Origin: Brevibacterium permense
GTDB taxonomy: Bacteria; Actinomycetota; Actinomycetes; Actinomycetales; Brevibacteriaceae
NCBI RefSeq assembly: GCF_013280495.1
Contig: NZ_JABSSX010000003.1
Location: 62,001-126,000, forward strand
DNA: 64,000 bases
Reading direction: 5' to 3'
This document shows, in pieces, positions 62,470 to 64,000 of this stretch (within the stretch, counting starts at the first letter, position 1; the number at the start of each line of letters is the position of its first letter). A model generated the notes under the pieces. That model did no database searches and was not told where the DNA came from. It was given only the letters and a program-made list of their open reading frames with translations. Position numbers and translations under genes: made by a program.

Positions 62470-63121
62470 CACCGGTCGCCTCATCGTCATCGCCGGGCCC
62501 ATGTTCTCCGGCAAGTCCGAGGAGCTCATGCGCCGGGTGAGGAGGGCGACCATCGCCGGTGTCGCCGTCCTCGTGGTGTCCCATTCGCTCGACACCCGCT
62601 CGCCGCTCTCGACGATCACCTCACATATCGGAGCTCACATCCCCGCGGTGCCGCTGTCGGACGTGAACTCCCTCGCCGAGGCGGCCCGCTCTGCCGACTA
62701 TGATCTCGTCGCCATCGATGAGGCGCAGTTCTTCGGACCCGAGCTCGTCCCCGTTGTCGAGGCGCTCCTTCGCGACGGGATCGACGTCATCGTCGAGGGG
62801 CTGTGCGTGACCTTCGACGGAGAGCCATTCGAACCGCTGCCGAGTCTCATGGCCGTGGCCGAAGAAGTGCTCAGGCTCACCGCGGTCTGCACGATCTGCG
62901 GCCGCGATGCCGTCTTTCATCAACGGCTCAAAGACTCGCAGCGCGGATCGGGTGCTGCAGAGGCATCGGAGGCGGCCTCGGATGAGGACCCACCGAGTGT
63001 TGCCGCCACCGCCATCGATGCCAGCCACGTCGGGGGCCTCGACACCTATGTCGCCCGCTGCCGCGAACATTTTAATCGAGGTCGTGCCACAACGTCAGCC
63101 GTCAGCAGTTCTCAGACATAG
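62462..63121 (+). CDS. tdk: Thymidine kinase
   Basis: Salvage phosphorylation of thymidine. A 219-residue type II TK with P-loop GPMFSGKSEELMRRVRR (about 10-26), DEAQFF lid motif and the zinc site CTICG. The second zinc half is CREHF, with His where most members have Cys. There is an insertion rich in Ala, Glu and Ser before the C-terminal YVARCREHF. It overlaps the lipoprotein gene by eight bases, so it is probably translated from the same mRNA. It fits the nucleoside-use theme of this region. Confidence 0.9.
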   Translation: MPDTGRLIVIAGPMFSGKSEELMRRVRRATIAGVAVLVVSHSLDTRSPLSTITSHIGAHIPAVPLSDVNSLAEAARSADYDLVAIDEAQFFGPELVPVVEALLRDGIDVIVEGLCVTFDGEPFEPLPSLMAVAEEVLRLTAVCTICGRDAVFHQRLKDSQRGSGAAEASEAASDEDPPSVAATAIDASHVGGLDTYVARCREHFNRGRATTSAVSSSQT

Positions 63122-63193
63122 CCGGTGACAGGACTCTCGCCTTTGCCGGTGGGGTGTTGCTTCTGACATGGGAGAACGTCGGTCAGGATTCTC

Positions 63194-64000
63194 ATGTCAG
63201 TGGCGATCGATAGTGTTTTGGGCATGGAAGCAGAGCAGGTTCCAGACGTTCTCACCGAGATCCGTCGGTGGCGTGTCAGTCTGTCCGAGCTGCCCCCGGC
63301 GAAGACCGAGGAAGAAGCCATCGATCGCATCACTGCACTCGAGGAACTCGCGTCGGCGAGTGCGGCCGCGCAGGCCCGTGAGACCCTGACGTTCGACATG
63401 CTCCGCCGCAATCGCGAAGCCGAAGACGGTGTCGCCAGCAAGAAGCAGGGACGTGGCCTAGGAGCCGAGGTGGCCCTGGCGAGGAAGGTCTCGCGCTCCC
63501 GCGGAGACGCACTGTTGAAGTTCTCCCGGACTCTGCTCATGGACCTGCCGAGGACGTTTGCGGCGATGAAGGGCGGTGACATCTCGGAAGAGAAAGCGCG
63601 GGTTGTTGCCAAGGAGTCCGACTGGCTGCCGAGGGCGAAGAAGCATGAGCTCGATGAGTGCATGGCCGAACGCCTTTCCGAGGTGGGTGTCAGGCGACTC
63701 GGCAACGAGGTGCGAGCGCTTGCGCAGAAGCTCGACCAGCAGGCCGCGGTCGACCACTTGGAACGCTGCATCGAAGAGCGTTCGGTGAGTGTGCGTCCGG
63801 CTCCGGGGAACATGGCCTACCTGACCGCGCTGCTGCCGATGCCGCAGGCGGTTGCCGCTTTTGCGAACCTGACGAAATCGGCACAGTCTGTCATCGCCAC
63901 GGGTGAAGCCGACGGTCGCTCGCAGAGTCAGATCGCGGCAGACCTGCTGGTCGAACGCCTGACCGGGCAGGAATCGGCCAAAGCCGTGCCGACGGAGGTG
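63194..64000 (+). CDS. DUF222 (13E12 repeat) family protein, cut by the window end
   Basis: At least 269 residues, continuing beyond the window. The N-terminal half of the DUF222 domain is visible: ASASAAAQARETLTFDMLRR, GRGLGAEVALARKVS and FAAMKGGDISEEKARVVA. Full-length members (about 400-500 residues) usually end in an HNH nuclease domain and are multi-copy in actinobacteria. ATG 63224 is an alternative start. Confidence 0.85.
   Translation, partial: MSVAIDSVLGMEAEQVPDVLTEIRRWRVSLSELPPAKTEEEAIDRITALEELASASAAAQARETLTFDMLRRNREAEDGVASKKQGRGLGAEVALARKVSRSRGDALLKFSRTLLMDLPRTFAAMKGGDISEEKARVVAKESDWLPRAKKHELDECMAERLSEVGVRRLGNEVRALAQKLDQQAAVDHLERCIEERSVSVRPAPGNMAYLTALLPMPQAVAAFANLTKSAQSVIATGEADGRSQSQIAADLLVERLTGQESAKAVPTEV

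Noticed and set aside
1..64000. CRISPR arrays, insertion-sequence transposases, rRNA operons
   Set aside because: No regularly spaced repeats, DDE transposase motifs or rRNA-like sequence were seen on reading both strands.

Overview
The window is a high-GC actinobacterial chromosome segment. It carries mycothiol S-conjugate amidase, a WhiB1-type protein, an actinobacterial LpdA quinone reductase, a roughly 1,600-residue NAD-glutamate dehydrogenase and DUF4307, DUF4245, DUF2695 and DUF222 proteins. A Micrococcales host such as Brevibacterium is the best guess (inference). No tRNA, rRNA or CRISPR array was recognised.

Positions 1-31521 look like stable core genome. In order they hold: NAD-GDH; a PdtaS-like sensor kinase facing whiB1; gamma-carbonic anhydrase; lpdA; a decayed YCII/sigma-factor pair; an acyl-CoA carboxylase alpha chain with maf and an SGNH hydrolase; and an AI-2E-type permease. 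A long block follows (greA, DUF4307, mca, a small membrane protein, hemolysin III, cis-prenyltransferase, phoH, fumC, beta-carbonic anhydrase, glpX, DUF4245, xseB, xseA, ispH, rmuC, ychF). As I recall it, its order largely follows M. tuberculosis Rv1080c-Rv1112. Convergent gene pairs are usually separated by long perfect hairpins.

Positions 31522-43049 are accessory DNA inserted exactly at the stop codon of ychF. The last codons of ychF (encoding VEFRFNV and a stop) recur three more times, at about 34533-34556, 41144-41170 and 43032-43049. The first two of these follow the same arm, GGTTATTCGGCTAC; the last keeps only a short CCGAA-like trace of it. I read this as three elements stacked one after another, each replacing the C-terminal codons of ychF and pushing the older tail downstream. 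Island 1 has an intact OLD-family ATPase/TOPRIM nuclease. Island 2 has a fatty-acid module (3-hydroxyacyl-CoA dehydrogenase, oleate hydratase, TetR with shared operators), several pseudogenes and the stump of a serine integrase right beside its att copy. Island 3, probably the oldest, is mostly remnants plus one aldo/keto reductase.

Positions 43050-64000 return to chromosomal DNA. They hold a folate-independent methionine synthase pair (MesD/MesX) divergent from a LysR regulator; an esterase; ribosome rescue and acyltransferase genes; an HxlR regulator with a matching operator next to a locus of deletion-damaged genes (sigma factor, DoxX, VOC) and an intact SRPBCC gene; and a sugar kinase. 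A four-gene nucleoside module follows: nucleoside hydrolase, ECF S component, EcfT and a fused EcfA-EcfA' with one degenerate ATP site. The segment ends with a PepSY lipoprotein, thymidine kinase and a DUF222 protein cut by the window edge.

A recurring theme is gene decay by small internal deletions. Another is leaderless start codons with a TANNNT hexamer 6-8 bases upstream.
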